Shown: positions 8,593 to 17,376, counted from the first letter of the stretch. The stretch is DNA of 64,000 bases from Microbacterium esteraromaticum (GCF_017303215.1 NZ_JAEMWU010000002.1:1-64000); one strand, 5' to 3'. Numbers and translations: made by a program. Notes: a model not told the origin generated them from the sequence alone.

Positions 8593-9449
8593 CAACGACA
8601 CTCGACCTGAGCGGCATCCGCGCCCGCAAGCGACGGAGGTATCCGTCCGCCACCGTCGCGTTCGCGTTCGCGATCCTCGCCGTCACCGCCTTCGCCGCGG
8701 CATTCGGCGGTCTGCTGTACCCGGACGCGATGCGCCAGGACATCCTCTCGGGCCTGCTGCCCGCCGGAACCCCCGGGTATCCGCTCGGCACCGACGAACT
8801 CGGACGCGACGTCTGGGCGATGACGGTCGCGGGCGCCGCGTCGGCACTGATCGGCCCGATCTGCGTGGCCGTGGGCTCGATGCTGCTGGGCATCTTTCTC
8901 GGCACGATCGCCGGGTTCGAGCGCGGCTGGCTCGACGTCGTCATCAGCCGCTGGACCGACCTGCTGCTCGCCCTGCCGGTGCTGCTCGCCGCGATCGTCG
9001 TCTCGGGCGTCTTCGGCGGCGGCTACTGGATCACCGTCGCCCTGCTGATCCTGCTGTTCTCGCCATCGGACATCAGAATCGTGCGCGCCGGCGTGCTCGA
9101 GCAGACGGCACGGCCCTACATCGAGGCCGCCCGGATGCTCTCCCTCTCGCGATGGCGCATCATGTTCCGCCACATCCTGCCCAATGTCTCCACTCTGGTC
9201 CTCACCAACGCCATGCTCAATGTCGCCTTCGCGCTCGTCGCCTTCTCCTCACTGTCCTTCCTCGGGGTGGGGGTGCCGCCGGGGATCGCCGACTGGGGGC
9301 GACAGCTCACCGACAACCGCGCGATCATGTTCGACAACCCCGCCGCCGTCATCGTGCCCGCGCTGCTGATCATCCTCGTCGCGTCTGCCGTCAATCTCGT
9401 CGGGGACTGGGCGGGCCAGCGGCTCTCACAGGTCGGAGACGCGCTGTGA
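8589..9449 (+). CDS. Peptide ABC transporter permease, DppC type
   Basis: A 286-residue second permease of the importer. The ATG at 8589 overlaps the previous stop (ATGA). Family features: an N-terminal cytoplasmic basic stretch and a first helix, then the conserved GTDELGRDVWAMTV, the EAA loop YIEAARMLSLSRWRIMFRHI and LSFLGVGVPPGIADWGRQL near the C-terminus. Its tight coupling and order (binding protein, DppB, DppC, ATPase) are standard for peptide/nickel importers. Confidence 0.9.
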   Translation: MTTTLDLSGIRARKRRRYPSATVAFAFAILAVTAFAAAFGGLLYPDAMRQDILSGLLPAGTPGYPLGTDELGRDVWAMTVAGAASALIGPICVAVGSMLLGIFLGTIAGFERGWLDVVISRWTDLLLALPVLLAAIVVSGVFGGGYWITVALLILLFSPSDIRIVRAGVLEQTARPYIEAARMLSLSRWRIMFRHILPNVSTLVLTNAMLNVAFALVAFSSLSFLGVGVPPGIADWGRQLTDNRAIMFDNPAAVIVPALLIILVASAVNLVGDWAGQRLSQVGDAL

Positions 9450-11017
9450 GCGGGGTGGAGATCGTCGCACTCACCGTCACCGGCCACAACGGCACGGCCG
9501 TGCAGCCGATCGACGCCGTCATCGAACCGGGACGCACGCTCGCGATCATCGGCGAGTCGGGGTCGGGCAAGACCCTCACCGCGAAGTCCCTGGTCGGGCT
9601 GCTTCCCCGCGGCTTCCGCGCCGAGGGAACGGTGCGCATCGGCGACCGGCACGTTTCTCTGGACGCGGCACAGCAGCAGTGGCGGTCGGTGAGAGGGGGG
9701 ACGGTCACGCTACTGCTGCAGGACCCGTTCACGAGCCTCTCGCCGGTACACACCTGCGGGGATCAGATCGGTTGGACCCTGGATGCCGCCGCGGGGCGTC
9801 GCCTGCCCCGCGCCGAACGGGAGCGCATCGTCGCCGAGCGCCTCGCCGAAGTGAAGCTGCCCGAGCACGTGGCCCGCGCCTTCCCCCACCAGCTGTCGGG
9901 CGGCATGCGCCAGAGAGTGGCGATCGCCGCCGCGCTCGCCGCCGGCCCGCAGCTGATCATCGCCGACGAGCCCACCACGGCGCTGGACGCGTCGAACCAG
10001 GCCGAGATCCTCGACCTGCTGCGCGCCGTGCAGAGGTCCCGAAACCTGTGCGTCATCCTCATCTCGCACGATCTGGGGCTGGTGCGCGGCCGAACGGACG
10101 ATGTGCTGGTGATGCGGCAGGGCGAGGTCGTCGAGCGCGGTGCGACCGCGACCGTGCTGGCCGATCCTCAGCATCCATACACGCGTGCGCTCATCGACGC
10201 CGACCCGAGCATGTCCGCCGCGGCATCCGCGCCCGCGCCGACGGCGCGCGCCGACGACGGCGAGCCGTTGCTGCGGGCAACCGACGTGGTCAAGCACTTC
10301 GGCGACCGGCGTGTGCTCGACGGTGTCGGAATCGACATCGACCCCGGCCAGATCGTCGGTGTGGTCGGCGAGTCCGGGTCGGGCAAATCGACGTTCGCGC
10401 GCTGCATCGCGGGTCTCGAGACCGAGGACTCCGGGTCGATCGTCTTCGACGGCGCACCTCTCGCCCCCGGGCGGCGGTCGCGCACACCCGACCAGATGCA
10501 GATCGTGTTCCAGGACCCGTACTCGTCGCTGAACCCGATGATGACGATCGGACAGATCCTGCGAGAGGCGCTGCGTGTGGCCGGGAGAGCACCGACCGAG
10601 GTCGGTGCGCTGCTGCAGACCGTGGGACTGCCCGCCGATTTCGCACGGAAACGCCCGGCCGAGCTGTCGGGCGGTCAGCGTCAGCGCATCGCCATCGCCC
10701 GCGCTCTGGCGCCGCGGCCGCGTCTTCTCATCTGCGACGAGTCGGTTTCGGCGCTCGACGTGTCGGTGCAGGCGCAGATCCTCGCGCTGCTGCGCTCGCT
10801 GCGCGACGATCTGGGCATCGCGATCCTGTTCATCTCGCACGATCTCGCCGTCGTGCGCATGCTCGCCGATACGGCGACGGTGCTCTGGGCGGGACGGGTC
10901 GTCGAATCCGGGCCGTGCGCCCAGGTGCTCACCGAACCCCGCCATGAGTACACCCGGCTCCTGGTCGCCGCGGCGACGCAGGAGAACACCGCATCCACCC
11001 CCATGAAGAAGGACTGA
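9446..11017 (+). CDS. Fused double ABC ATPase (DppD-DppF type)
   Basis: A 523-residue protein carrying both ATPase domains of a peptide importer in one chain. Domain 1 (about residues 1-250) has Walker A GESGSGKT, signature LSGGMRQR and Walker B LIIADEPT. Domain 2 (about 270-515) has Walker A GESGSGKST, signature LSGGQRQR and Walker B LLICDESVSALD. In the second Walker B the usual DEP reads DES, while the catalytic Glu is kept. The GTG at 9446 overlaps the previous stop. It drives transport through the two permeases before it. Confidence 0.92.
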   Translation: MSGVEIVALTVTGHNGTAVQPIDAVIEPGRTLAIIGESGSGKTLTAKSLVGLLPRGFRAEGTVRIGDRHVSLDAAQQQWRSVRGGTVTLLLQDPFTSLSPVHTCGDQIGWTLDAAAGRRLPRAERERIVAERLAEVKLPEHVARAFPHQLSGGMRQRVAIAAALAAGPQLIIADEPTTALDASNQAEILDLLRAVQRSRNLCVILISHDLGLVRGRTDDVLVMRQGEVVERGATATVLADPQHPYTRALIDADPSMSAAASAPAPTARADDGEPLLRATDVVKHFGDRRVLDGVGIDIDPGQIVGVVGESGSGKSTFARCIAGLETEDSGSIVFDGAPLAPGRRSRTPDQMQIVFQDPYSSLNPMMTIGQILREALRVAGRAPTEVGALLQTVGLPADFARKRPAELSGGQRQRIAIARALAPRPRLLICDESVSALDVSVQAQILALLRSLRDDLGIAILFISHDLAVVRMLADTATVLWAGRVVESGPCAQVLTEPRHEYTRLLVAAATQENTASTPMKKD

Positions 11018-11018
11018 A

Positions 11019-12083
11019 ATGCCCACAGCACTCCGCGCCTGCGCCGTCGCACCGATCGACGTGGCCGCCGAGCTCGTCGACCTCGTGGATCCCGACCGCC
11101 TGGAGCGCTGGCGGCACGCGCCCGCCGCGTACCGGCCGTGCGCCTGGATCGTCCGCGACGAGGCCGGGACGATCCAGGCCGCCGCGCTCACCAGCGGCCG
11201 TCCCGCCACTTCGGCGATCAAGATCCGTGATGTGTGGTGGACGGACGACGACGCCGCACGCGCGCTGATCGAGGGCGTCTGCGCGCAGAGTGCGACGGAC
11301 GGCGACGTCGCCGTCAAATGGGAGGTGCCGGCGGGGGAGGGGCTTCCCGCGTTCGCCGACGAGCTGGGCTTCATCGCAATGCGTCGCCCGTGGGCGGCGG
11401 TCGGCACCGAGCAGTTCGACGGGTACGTCCGCTGGCTCGTGCCGACGACGCATCAGGAACGGGGCTACTACGCCCAGACCACGCTGTTCACGTGTGGCGC
11501 CGTCGCCGCGCTGATCGCTGCCGAAGGAAGCGCCGCCGGCGGCTTCGCGGACGACCAGTCCCACCGGGACGTCGAGGTCGGCTTCTGGCGCCGCGCGAGC
11601 AACTATCCGGCATGCGAGCCGATCGGTCTCGCGGTCGCGCTGCACGAGCACCTGCGGGATGCCCGCATCGAGGTCGCGCTCGACACCGAGGGCCCGGCAC
11701 TGCTGGAGGGCTTCGAAGGATTCGATCACTCCTTCCGCGCCGAGCTGCAGGCGGACTCGCTGCGGCAAGCGGGGGAGAGCGGCATTCCCGTGCGCCGCGA
11801 CAGGGTGGCCATCGCCGAGATCGTCGAACGCGTCGAGGGCGGTGAACAGGCGCTGCTGCTGATCGACGAAGAGCCGATGCACGGCGAGACGGGCCCGCAC
11901 TGGATCGTCGCGCATGCGCGCGTCGGCGACGCGCTGGTCGTGGAGGACCCCTGGATCAACGTCGACACGGGGGAGACCTGGGTGGATACGCATGAGCTCC
12001 CCGTGCGCCCCGACGACCTCGACCGTCTGGTGCGCTGGAGCGACGAGGCCTACCGGGGCGTCGTCTTCGCCAAGGCGGTTTAG
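11019..12083 (+). CDS. C39-like peptidase domain protein (DUF3335-like)
   Basis: A 354-residue protein at the end of the importer operon, with an AGAAGGA site just upstream. Roughly residues 1-140 look like a degenerate acetyltransferase-like domain (WIVRDEAGTIQAAALTSG, then IKIRDVWWTDDD). Residues ~145-345 fit a C39-like papain-fold peptidase: the nucleophile Cys in YYAQTTLFTCGAVAALIAA, His in GPHWIVAHARVGD and Asp in VVEDPWINVD, which is the expected C-H-D order. A role in trimming imported peptides is suggested only by position. It has no signal peptide, so it should act in the cytoplasm. It ends 4 bases inside the convergent CobW-like gene. Confidence 0.7.
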   Translation: MPTALRACAVAPIDVAAELVDLVDPDRLERWRHAPAAYRPCAWIVRDEAGTIQAAALTSGRPATSAIKIRDVWWTDDDAARALIEGVCAQSATDGDVAVKWEVPAGEGLPAFADELGFIAMRRPWAAVGTEQFDGYVRWLVPTTHQERGYYAQTTLFTCGAVAALIAAEGSAAGGFADDQSHRDVEVGFWRRASNYPACEPIGLAVALHEHLRDARIEVALDTEGPALLEGFEGFDHSFRAELQADSLRQAGESGIPVRRDRVAIAEIVERVEGGEQALLLIDEEPMHGETGPHWIVAHARVGDALVVEDPWINVDTGETWVDTHELPVRPDDLDRLVRWSDEAYRGVVFAKAV

Positions 12084-13084
12084 TCGTCGGAGTGCGCGTG
12101 GATCGCCCATCGGGGGAACGGGTCGCCGAATGTGGTCCACGTCCGTGCGTCTGAGAGAAGCTCGTCATCATCGAGCAACGCGGAGTCCAAGCCGGCAGTG
12201 AGGCGGGGGAAATCCATGTCGATGCCGATGAAGCCCAGGTCCTGTCCGAGGGCGAGGGGAGGAGTGGGAGAGTCGTTGTCGCGAACCAGCGGCGCGAGCG
12301 AGATCATCTGGCCGACCTGATCCCAACTGCCGACGATGCCGGGTCGCGTCGCCAGCCGGCAGAAGCCCGCCGAACGGAGGATCGCTCCGTAGCGTCCTTC
12401 GCCGAGATCCTCTTCGAGTAGCCGGTTCAAGCGTTCTGGATGGAACGGGCGCAGCCGTTCGTAGCGAAACGCGCTGACCCTGGCATCCCGCATGTGGGGG
12501 TCGTGTTCGTCGTTGAGCAGATGCACCCATCCCGGTTGATGGGTCGACTCGGAGTATGCGGGGAATCCGGCAGGAGCGCCCGCGCGATCGAGTCCGATGC
12601 GCGCCGCGGGTGCAAGGTGGCTGAGCACCGCGAGCAGCATCGACAGGTCTCGGGTGGCGATGGCCTCCCAGTCGAAGACCAGTACCGTGCTCGCGTGCTC
12701 GATGTGCTGAACGAGACGCAGGGCTCGTGCGACGAAGACGGTGACGTCTGCATCGGATGCCGTGATGTAGTCGTCTGCCATGAGGTCTTGCGTGAACGTC
12801 CTGGCGTCGACGACGCATACGAGCTCGACCAGTGTCGTCGTCGCATCACCCGCGAGCGCTCCGATGGCCGCCTCGATGCGAGAGTCGGCGGGGATCTCTG
12901 CGACCAGCCGCCCTGCGTCGGGCGCCGCGTGGGCGACGTCGACCACATCCTCGATCGAGGATGTGCGGCCCCGTGCCGTCGCAGAGACGTGCGTGCACCG
13001 CTGCTCGCGCGCTCGACGCCTGGCGATGGTGGCTCTGCTCTGATCGCGGTGGCCGGTGATCAGTGTGATCTCGATGGGTGACAC
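12080..13084 (-). CDS. CobW/COG0523-family protein with degenerate GTPase domain
   Basis: A 334-residue relative of CobW/ZinA-type G3E metal-chaperone GTPases, probably made under zinc limitation. The C-terminal CobW_C region is clear: FRYERLRPFHPERLNRLLEE, then YGAILRSAGFCRLATRPG. Upstream, LVELVCVVDARTF and RLVQHIEHASTVLVF correspond to family blocks. The nucleotide-binding motifs are lost: the usual TGFLGAGKT reads TGHRDQSRATI with no P-loop Lys, the NKxD position reads FDWE, and no CxCC metal site is seen. The GTG at 13084 was chosen because the longer frame would run through the Zur-like box. It diverges from rpmJ. Confidence 0.75.
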   Translation of the reverse strand: MSPIEITLITGHRDQSRATIARRRAREQRCTHVSATARGRTSSIEDVVDVAHAAPDAGRLVAEIPADSRIEAAIGALAGDATTTLVELVCVVDARTFTQDLMADDYITASDADVTVFVARALRLVQHIEHASTVLVFDWEAIATRDLSMLLAVLSHLAPAARIGLDRAGAPAGFPAYSESTHQPGWVHLLNDEHDPHMRDARVSAFRYERLRPFHPERLNRLLEEDLGEGRYGAILRSAGFCRLATRPGIVGSWDQVGQMISLAPLVRDNDSPTPPLALGQDLGFIGIDMDFPRLTAGLDSALLDDDELLSDARTWTTFGDPFPRWAIHAHSDD

Positions 13085-13120
13085 AGGATGCTCGCTTCTG
13101 GCTCGACTGCGGTAACGTCT

Positions 13121-13145
13121 ATTGAGAATGATAACGGTTCTCAAT
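13121..13145. promoter_or_regulatory. Zur-type zinc-repressor box
   Basis: Arms ATTGAGAA (13121-13128) and TTCTCAAT (13138-13145) form a perfect 8-base inverted repeat around TGATAACGG. This fits the actinobacterial Zur consensus (TGAaAATgAT...aTtTCA). It lies between the divergent CobW-like gene and the zinc-free L36 gene, both typical zinc-starvation genes, which supports the assignment. It is 12 bp upstream of the rpmJ start. Confidence 0.8.
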
Positions 13146-13157
13146 AGTGAGGTGGAT

Positions 13158-13280
13158 ATGAAGGTTCGCGCATCGATCAAGTCGCTCAAGAATCAGCCGG
13201 GCGCGCAGGTAGTGCGGCGCAGGGGGCGGGTGTACGTGATCAACAAGCTCAATCCCCGTTTCAAGGGGCGCCAAGGCTGA
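13158..13280 (+). CDS. rpmJ: 50S ribosomal protein L36, zinc-free (C-) type
   Basis: A 40-residue protein identical in layout to YkgO-type L36: [19 protein letters not shown], then a basic [11 protein letters not shown] core and NPRFKGRQG end. The CxxC...CxxxxH zinc ligands of ordinary L36 are absent. In many bacteria this form replaces zinc-binding L36 when zinc is scarce, sparing zinc from ribosomes. An AGGTGG site is a few bases upstream of the ATG. The Zur-like box directly upstream supports zinc-repressed expression. Confidence 0.93.
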   Translation: MKVRASIKSLKNQPGAQVVRRRGRVYVINKLNPRFKGRQG

Positions 13281-13316
13281 CCGCCTGCCGCCGTCAATAC
13301 CGCGGCGTTGCTGTGT

Positions 13317-13988
13317 CTACCGCGCTCCGGCGCGCACAACACCGTTCTCGTACGCCCACACGACGACCTGGGCGCGATCGTGCGCGCCGAGTTTCGCCAT
13401 GATGCGGTTCACATGCGTCTTGGCGGTGTGCGGCGAGATCACCAGATCGGCGGCGATCTCGGCGTTCGACATTCCGCGAGCGACCAGCCGCAGGATCTCG
13501 TGCTCGCGCGGTGTGAGCGGCTCATCGAGCACCTGCTGCTCGCCGGGTTCGTGCGTGACGGGCCCGGCGAGGTAGCGCGAGATCAGGCTGCGGGTGGCGG
13601 CTGGTGAGAGCAGCGCCTCGCCCGCATGGACGGTGCGCACCGCGTCGGCGATCTCGTCGGGGTCGGCACCCTTGCCGAGAAAGCCGCTCGCTCCGGCTCG
13701 GAGTGCGGCGGCGACGTTCTCCTCGTCCTCGAACGTGGTGAGCATGAGCACCCGCGTCGAGCACAAGTCGGGCTCGGCGCAGATGGCACTGGTCGCGGCG
13801 ATGCCGTCGACACCGGGCATCCGCACGTCCATCAGCACCACGTCGGGACGCATGCTGTGTGCCATCCTGATCGCGGTGCCGCCCTCGGCGGCCTCACCGA
13901 CCACATCGAGGTCGGCCGCCGCCCCGAGGATCTGCGCCACCGCGCCGCGGATCAACGACTGGTCGTCCACCACGAGCACCCGGATCAT
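13317..13988 (-). CDS. NarL/LuxR-type response regulator
   Basis: A 223-residue response regulator. The receiver domain holds the acidic pocket (VLVVDDQSLI), the phospho-acceptor Asp in VVLMDVRMPGVDG and the Lys in GASGFLGKGADPDE. The C-terminal LuxR HTH reads LTPREHEILRLVARG, then SNAEIAADLVISPHTAKTHV and IMAKLGAHDRAQ. It overlaps the histidine-kinase stop by 4 bases (ATGA), so the two are co-translated. The divergent LolD/FtsX-like ABC genes at 15.3 kb are its most likely target. Confidence 0.93.
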   Translation of the reverse strand: MIRVLVVDDQSLIRGAVAQILGAAADLDVVGEAAEGGTAIRMAHSMRPDVVLMDVRMPGVDGIAATSAICAEPDLCSTRVLMLTTFEDEENVAAALRAGASGFLGKGADPDEIADAVRTVHAGEALLSPAATRSLISRYLAGPVTHEPGEQQVLDEPLTPREHEILRLVARGMSNAEIAADLVISPHTAKTHVNRIMAKLGAHDRAQVVVWAYENGVVRAGAR

Positions 13989-15124
13989 GCGCGCACCTGC
14001 GCAGCCAGCGGAACGCGCACACTCAACGCGTGCTCGTCGCCAACCCGACCGGCCTCGAGCACCCCGCCTGCCTCCTCCACGCGCTCGCGCATGCCGAGCA
14101 GGCCGTAGCTCGCGCCCACGGAGGTGTGTGTCCGGGCTGCGCGGCCCACCCGGTTCCGCACCTTGACGCGCACCTGCTCAGGAGTGACCGTGATGCCCAG
14201 CCGCGCGTCGCCATCGCCGTGCTTCATCGCGTTCGTGAGCCCCTCCTGCACCACCCGGTACGCCAGCACGTCGACCGGTGCGGGCAACGCCGCGACATCA
14301 CCGTCAACGCGCACGTCGACCTCGAGACCCGCCGTTGCGAAGTCGCCGACGAGCTCATCGAGCGATGCCAGTCCGACGACCGTCTGCTCGCGCAGCGAGC
14401 CGAGCAGGGCGCCGATGTCGGTCAGCACGGCCCGCGAAGCGGAACGGATCGTCGACAGCGCCTCCTGTGCGGCCTGAGGATTGCTCTCCAGCGTGCTGCT
14501 GGCCACGCCGGCGCTCAGGCTCATCACCGAGATTCGGTGCGCCACCGAATCGTGCAGGTCCCGCGCGATGCGCAGTCGGTCCTCGGCGACGGCACGCGCG
14601 GCCTCGGCCTCTCGGGTCTGCTCCGCCCGCAGGGCCCGCAGCCTGAGCTCGTCGGTGTATGCGCGCCTCGTGCGCGCGGCATCCGCCAGCGCCATCGCGA
14701 TGCCGCACACCAGGCCGGACTGCGCCAGTGCCGCACCGAACGAGACATCCTGGCCCACCGATACGGCAACGGCGAGCACGACTGCGCAGCCGGCCGTCAG
14801 CATCCATCCGCGCCATCGCGGCACCACCGACGCCGTCGAGAACAGGGCGAACGCGGGAGCGACGATCGTCCCCGCGCCGGAGGGCGGAAGCAGAGTCGCC
14901 ACGACGCTGAATACGATCACCGCGGCGAGCACGGTGCGCGGATAGCGTCGGCGCACGAACATCAGTGCCGCGGGCGCACTCGTCGCTACGACCCAGGCGG
15001 GGCTGATCTCGCCCGGGCGGAAGGCGACGACCGCTGCGTTGAACGCCACGATCAGCACGGATGCAACGACATCGTGCACCCAGGCGGGCACGCGCAGTCC
15101 TGGTTCGCGGGTCACACTCACCAT
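13985..15124 (-). CDS. NarL-family sensor histidine kinase
   Basis: A 379-residue membrane kinase. About four or five hydrophobic helices fill residues 10-130, with short loops and no large extracellular sensor. The HisKA_3 dimerisation motif carries the phospho-His in IARDLHDSVAHRISVMSLS. The HATPase_c domain has VQEGLTNAMKHG and SYGLLGMRERVEEAGG. An ATG at 15124 (MVSVTREPG) was chosen since the 16 codons before it are not membrane-like; GTG two codons later is possible. It feeds the overlapping response regulator. Confidence 0.9.
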   Translation of the reverse strand: MVSVTREPGLRVPAWVHDVVASVLIVAFNAAVVAFRPGEISPAWVVATSAPAALMFVRRRYPRTVLAAVIVFSVVATLLPPSGAGTIVAPAFALFSTASVVPRWRGWMLTAGCAVVLAVAVSVGQDVSFGAALAQSGLVCGIAMALADAARTRRAYTDELRLRALRAEQTREAEAARAVAEDRLRIARDLHDSVAHRISVMSLSAGVASSTLESNPQAAQEALSTIRSASRAVLTDIGALLGSLREQTVVGLASLDELVGDFATAGLEVDVRVDGDVAALPAPVDVLAYRVVQEGLTNAMKHGDGDARLGITVTPEQVRVKVRNRVGRAARTHTSVGASYGLLGMRERVEEAGGVLEAGRVGDEHALSVRVPLAAQVRA

Positions 15125-15290
15125 TCCAGCATGCCGGTCCTGGCCGCGGCGCTCATGCCCCCAACGCGGCATTCCCGCCTACTGCGATCGCGGTAGACCG
15201 ATGCCCGCGTTCGGGCGATGTGCGCTTCGGCGGCCGCGGCGAGGGTGGAATACGTCGGCGAAACCGCCGACGCGATACCGAGGAGCAGCA

Positions 15291-15983
15291 ATGACGACAC
15301 CCGTCCTGTCCGTGCGAGACGTGCGAAAGACGTACGGCCGCGGACCCACCCGTTTCGAGGCGCTGAAGGGCGTCTCGCTCGACATCGCCGAGGGGGAGAG
15401 CGTCGCCCTCGTCGGCAAGAGCGGCTCGGGCAAGTCGACGCTCACGCACATTCTCGCGCTCATGGATGCCCCCACCGAGGGAACCGTGATGCTCGACGGT
15501 GCGGATGCCGGACGCATGAGCGCGCGTCAGCTGAACCGGGCACGCAACCGGCTCTTCGGCTTCGTGTTCCAGCAGTTCTTCCTCACGCCCAAGCAGTCCG
15601 TGCTCGACAATGTCACGATGCCGCTGAAGATCGCGGGTGTGCCGGCGCGGGAGCGCGCGCAGCGCGGCATGGAGGTGCTGCGGCAGGTGCAGCTGGCCGA
15701 CAAGGCGCGTAACCGCGCCGTCGACCTTTCGGGTGGGCAGAAGCAGCGGGTGGCGATCGCCAGGGCGCTGGTCAACCGGCCGCGCATCCTGCTGGCAGAC
15801 GAGCCCACCGGCAACCTCGACTCGCGTACGGGGCAGGTGGTCGAAGACATCCTGTTCGGACTCAACCGCGAGCACGGCATCACCCTCGTCGTCGTCACGC
15901 ACGACGACGAACTGGCCGCACGGTGCGGCCGACAGATCCAGATCCACGACGGCGCGATCGTCACCCCGGAGGTCATCCGATGA
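15291..15983 (+). CDS. ABC transporter ATPase, LolD/MacB type
   Basis: A 230-residue ATPase that powers the FtsX-like membrane protein encoded next. Walker A is GKSGSGKST, the signature is LSGGQKQR and Walker B is ILLADEPTGNLDS, which is typical of the LolD/MacB/FtsE group. GAGGAG sits about 5 bases upstream of the ATG. The pair lies divergent from a two-component system, an arrangement common for antimicrobial-peptide or cell-envelope stress exporters. The substrate is not known. Confidence 0.92.
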   Translation: MTTPVLSVRDVRKTYGRGPTRFEALKGVSLDIAEGESVALVGKSGSGKSTLTHILALMDAPTEGTVMLDGADAGRMSARQLNRARNRLFGFVFQQFFLTPKQSVLDNVTMPLKIAGVPARERAQRGMEVLRQVQLADKARNRAVDLSGGQKQRVAIARALVNRPRILLADEPTGNLDSRTGQVVEDILFGLNREHGITLVVVTHDDELAARCGRQIQIHDGAIVTPEVIR

Positions 15984-17278
15984 GAATCAACGACACGATC
16001 GGCACGGCGATCGGCAATACGTTCCGTTCGAAGACCCGAACCCTGCTCACGGTGCTCGCCATCTTCGTCGGAGCCTTCACCCTCACCCTGACCAGCGCGC
16101 TCGGCGCGGGCATCAACGGCTACATCACCGAGACGGTCGATGGGTTCGGCGTGCGCGATGTGATGAGCGCGTACAAGGAACAGAACGCGGCCCCGTCGGA
16201 CGAGCCGCAGGAGTACGAGCCCGCCGACCGGGCGGGGGCAGACGGACGTGGTGCGCAGGTGGCCGCGAGCTACCTGACGCAGGACGACCTCGACGATATC
16301 GCTGACATTGAGGGCGTCGAGTCGGTCGAGCCCACGCTGTCGACCACCGTCGACTCCATCGCGCGCGACGGCGGGACGCCGTACTCGATCATGGCCGTGC
16401 AGCTCGTGCCCGGCCAGAACCTGCAGCTCGACGAGGGTGAGACCCCCGCGTACGAGTCCGGCCGCGCCGAGGTCGCCATCCCGGCCGCGTTCGTCGACGC
16501 CCTCGGCTTCGACGACGCGTCGAGTGCGGTGGGTGAGATGCTCACGCTCGGAGTGTCGGATGCCGATGGTGACCCGCATGCCTTCGACGCCCGCATCACG
16601 GGTGTCATCGGCGACGGGTTCGCGATGGGCATGCCGACCAACGTGCTCTCACTCAACCGCTCGGCGGCGGTGACGATCTCGGCGCTGAACCAGCTGGGTA
16701 TGGCCGATGAACTCACCGACCTGTACACGAACGCGTTCGTGCACTTCGATGCCGCGGCGACGGATGCCGAGATCGAGGCACTGCAGGATCGCCTGGCAGA
16801 CGCGGGCTTCGCGTCGTCGACCGTACAGCAGCAGCTGGGCATGATCACCTCAGTGGTCGACGGCATCGTGTTCGTGCTGAACGCCTTCGCCATCATCGCG
16901 CTGCTCGCCGCCGCCTTCGGCATCGTCAACACGCTGTACATGTCGGTGCAGGAGCGCACCCGTGAGATCGGCCTGATGAAGGCGATCGGGTTGGGTTCCG
17001 GTCACGTGTTCGGCCTGTTCTCGATCGAGGCGGTGTTCATCGGGCTGCTGGGCAGCACGATCGGCGTGCTGCTCGCCGTGCTCGCAGCGCTCGGCGTGAG
17101 TGCGGGAATGGCCGGGTCGTTCCTGGCCGACTTCGATGGGCTGCAGCTGTTCCGTTTCGAGCCGGTCGCCATCGCGGCGACCGTGGCGACGATCCTGCTG
17201 CTGGCGTTCCTCGCCGGAACGCTTCCCGCGGTGCGCGCCGCGCGGCAGGACCCGGTGACGTCGTTGCGATACGAATGA
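15980..17278 (+). CDS. FtsX/MacB-type ABC transporter permease
   Basis: A 432-residue membrane protein. The first helix is near the N-terminus (TLLTVLAIFVGAFTLTLTSA). A long extracellular domain (~residues 45-280) of the MacB periplasmic type follows, then three helices with the FtsX-domain motif YMSVQERTREIGLMKAIGLG. The C-terminus LPAVRAARQDPVTSLRYE is typical. The ATG overlaps the ATPase stop (ATGA). Such proteins use mechanotransmission rather than classic transport; export or lipid/peptide handling is possible. Confidence 0.9.
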   Translation: MRINDTIGTAIGNTFRSKTRTLLTVLAIFVGAFTLTLTSALGAGINGYITETVDGFGVRDVMSAYKEQNAAPSDEPQEYEPADRAGADGRGAQVAASYLTQDDLDDIADIEGVESVEPTLSTTVDSIARDGGTPYSIMAVQLVPGQNLQLDEGETPAYESGRAEVAIPAAFVDALGFDDASSAVGEMLTLGVSDADGDPHAFDARITGVIGDGFAMGMPTNVLSLNRSAAVTISALNQLGMADELTDLYTNAFVHFDAAATDAEIEALQDRLADAGFASSTVQQQLGMITSVVDGIVFVLNAFAIIALLAAAFGIVNTLYMSVQERTREIGLMKAIGLGSGHVFGLFSIEAVFIGLLGSTIGVLLAVLAALGVSAGMAGSFLADFDGLQLFRFEPVAIAATVATILLLAFLAGTLPAVRAARQDPVTSLRYE

Positions 17279-17294
17279 CGACACGCGGATGCTA

Positions 17295-17313
17295 TTAGGT
17301 TAGCCTTGCCTAA
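17295..17313. promoter_or_regulatory. IdeR/DtxR-type iron box
   Basis: The 19-base site TTAGGTTAGCCTTGCCTAA differs at only two positions from the TTAGGTTAG-C-CTAACCTAA consensus bound by iron-loaded DtxR/IdeR. It is 64 bp upstream of the ferredoxin-NADP reductase start, where a bound repressor would block transcription in iron-replete cells. Confidence 0.8.
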
Positions 17314-17376
17314 TTAGAGCGTTCATGGGGTGGTGGGTGCGATGCGCCCACCACCCTTTCACCTGAGGAGACAGCT

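Noticed and set aside
13085..13189. Upstream start of the CobW-like gene at 13189
   Set aside because: It would read through the Zur-like box and the start of rpmJ on the other strand.
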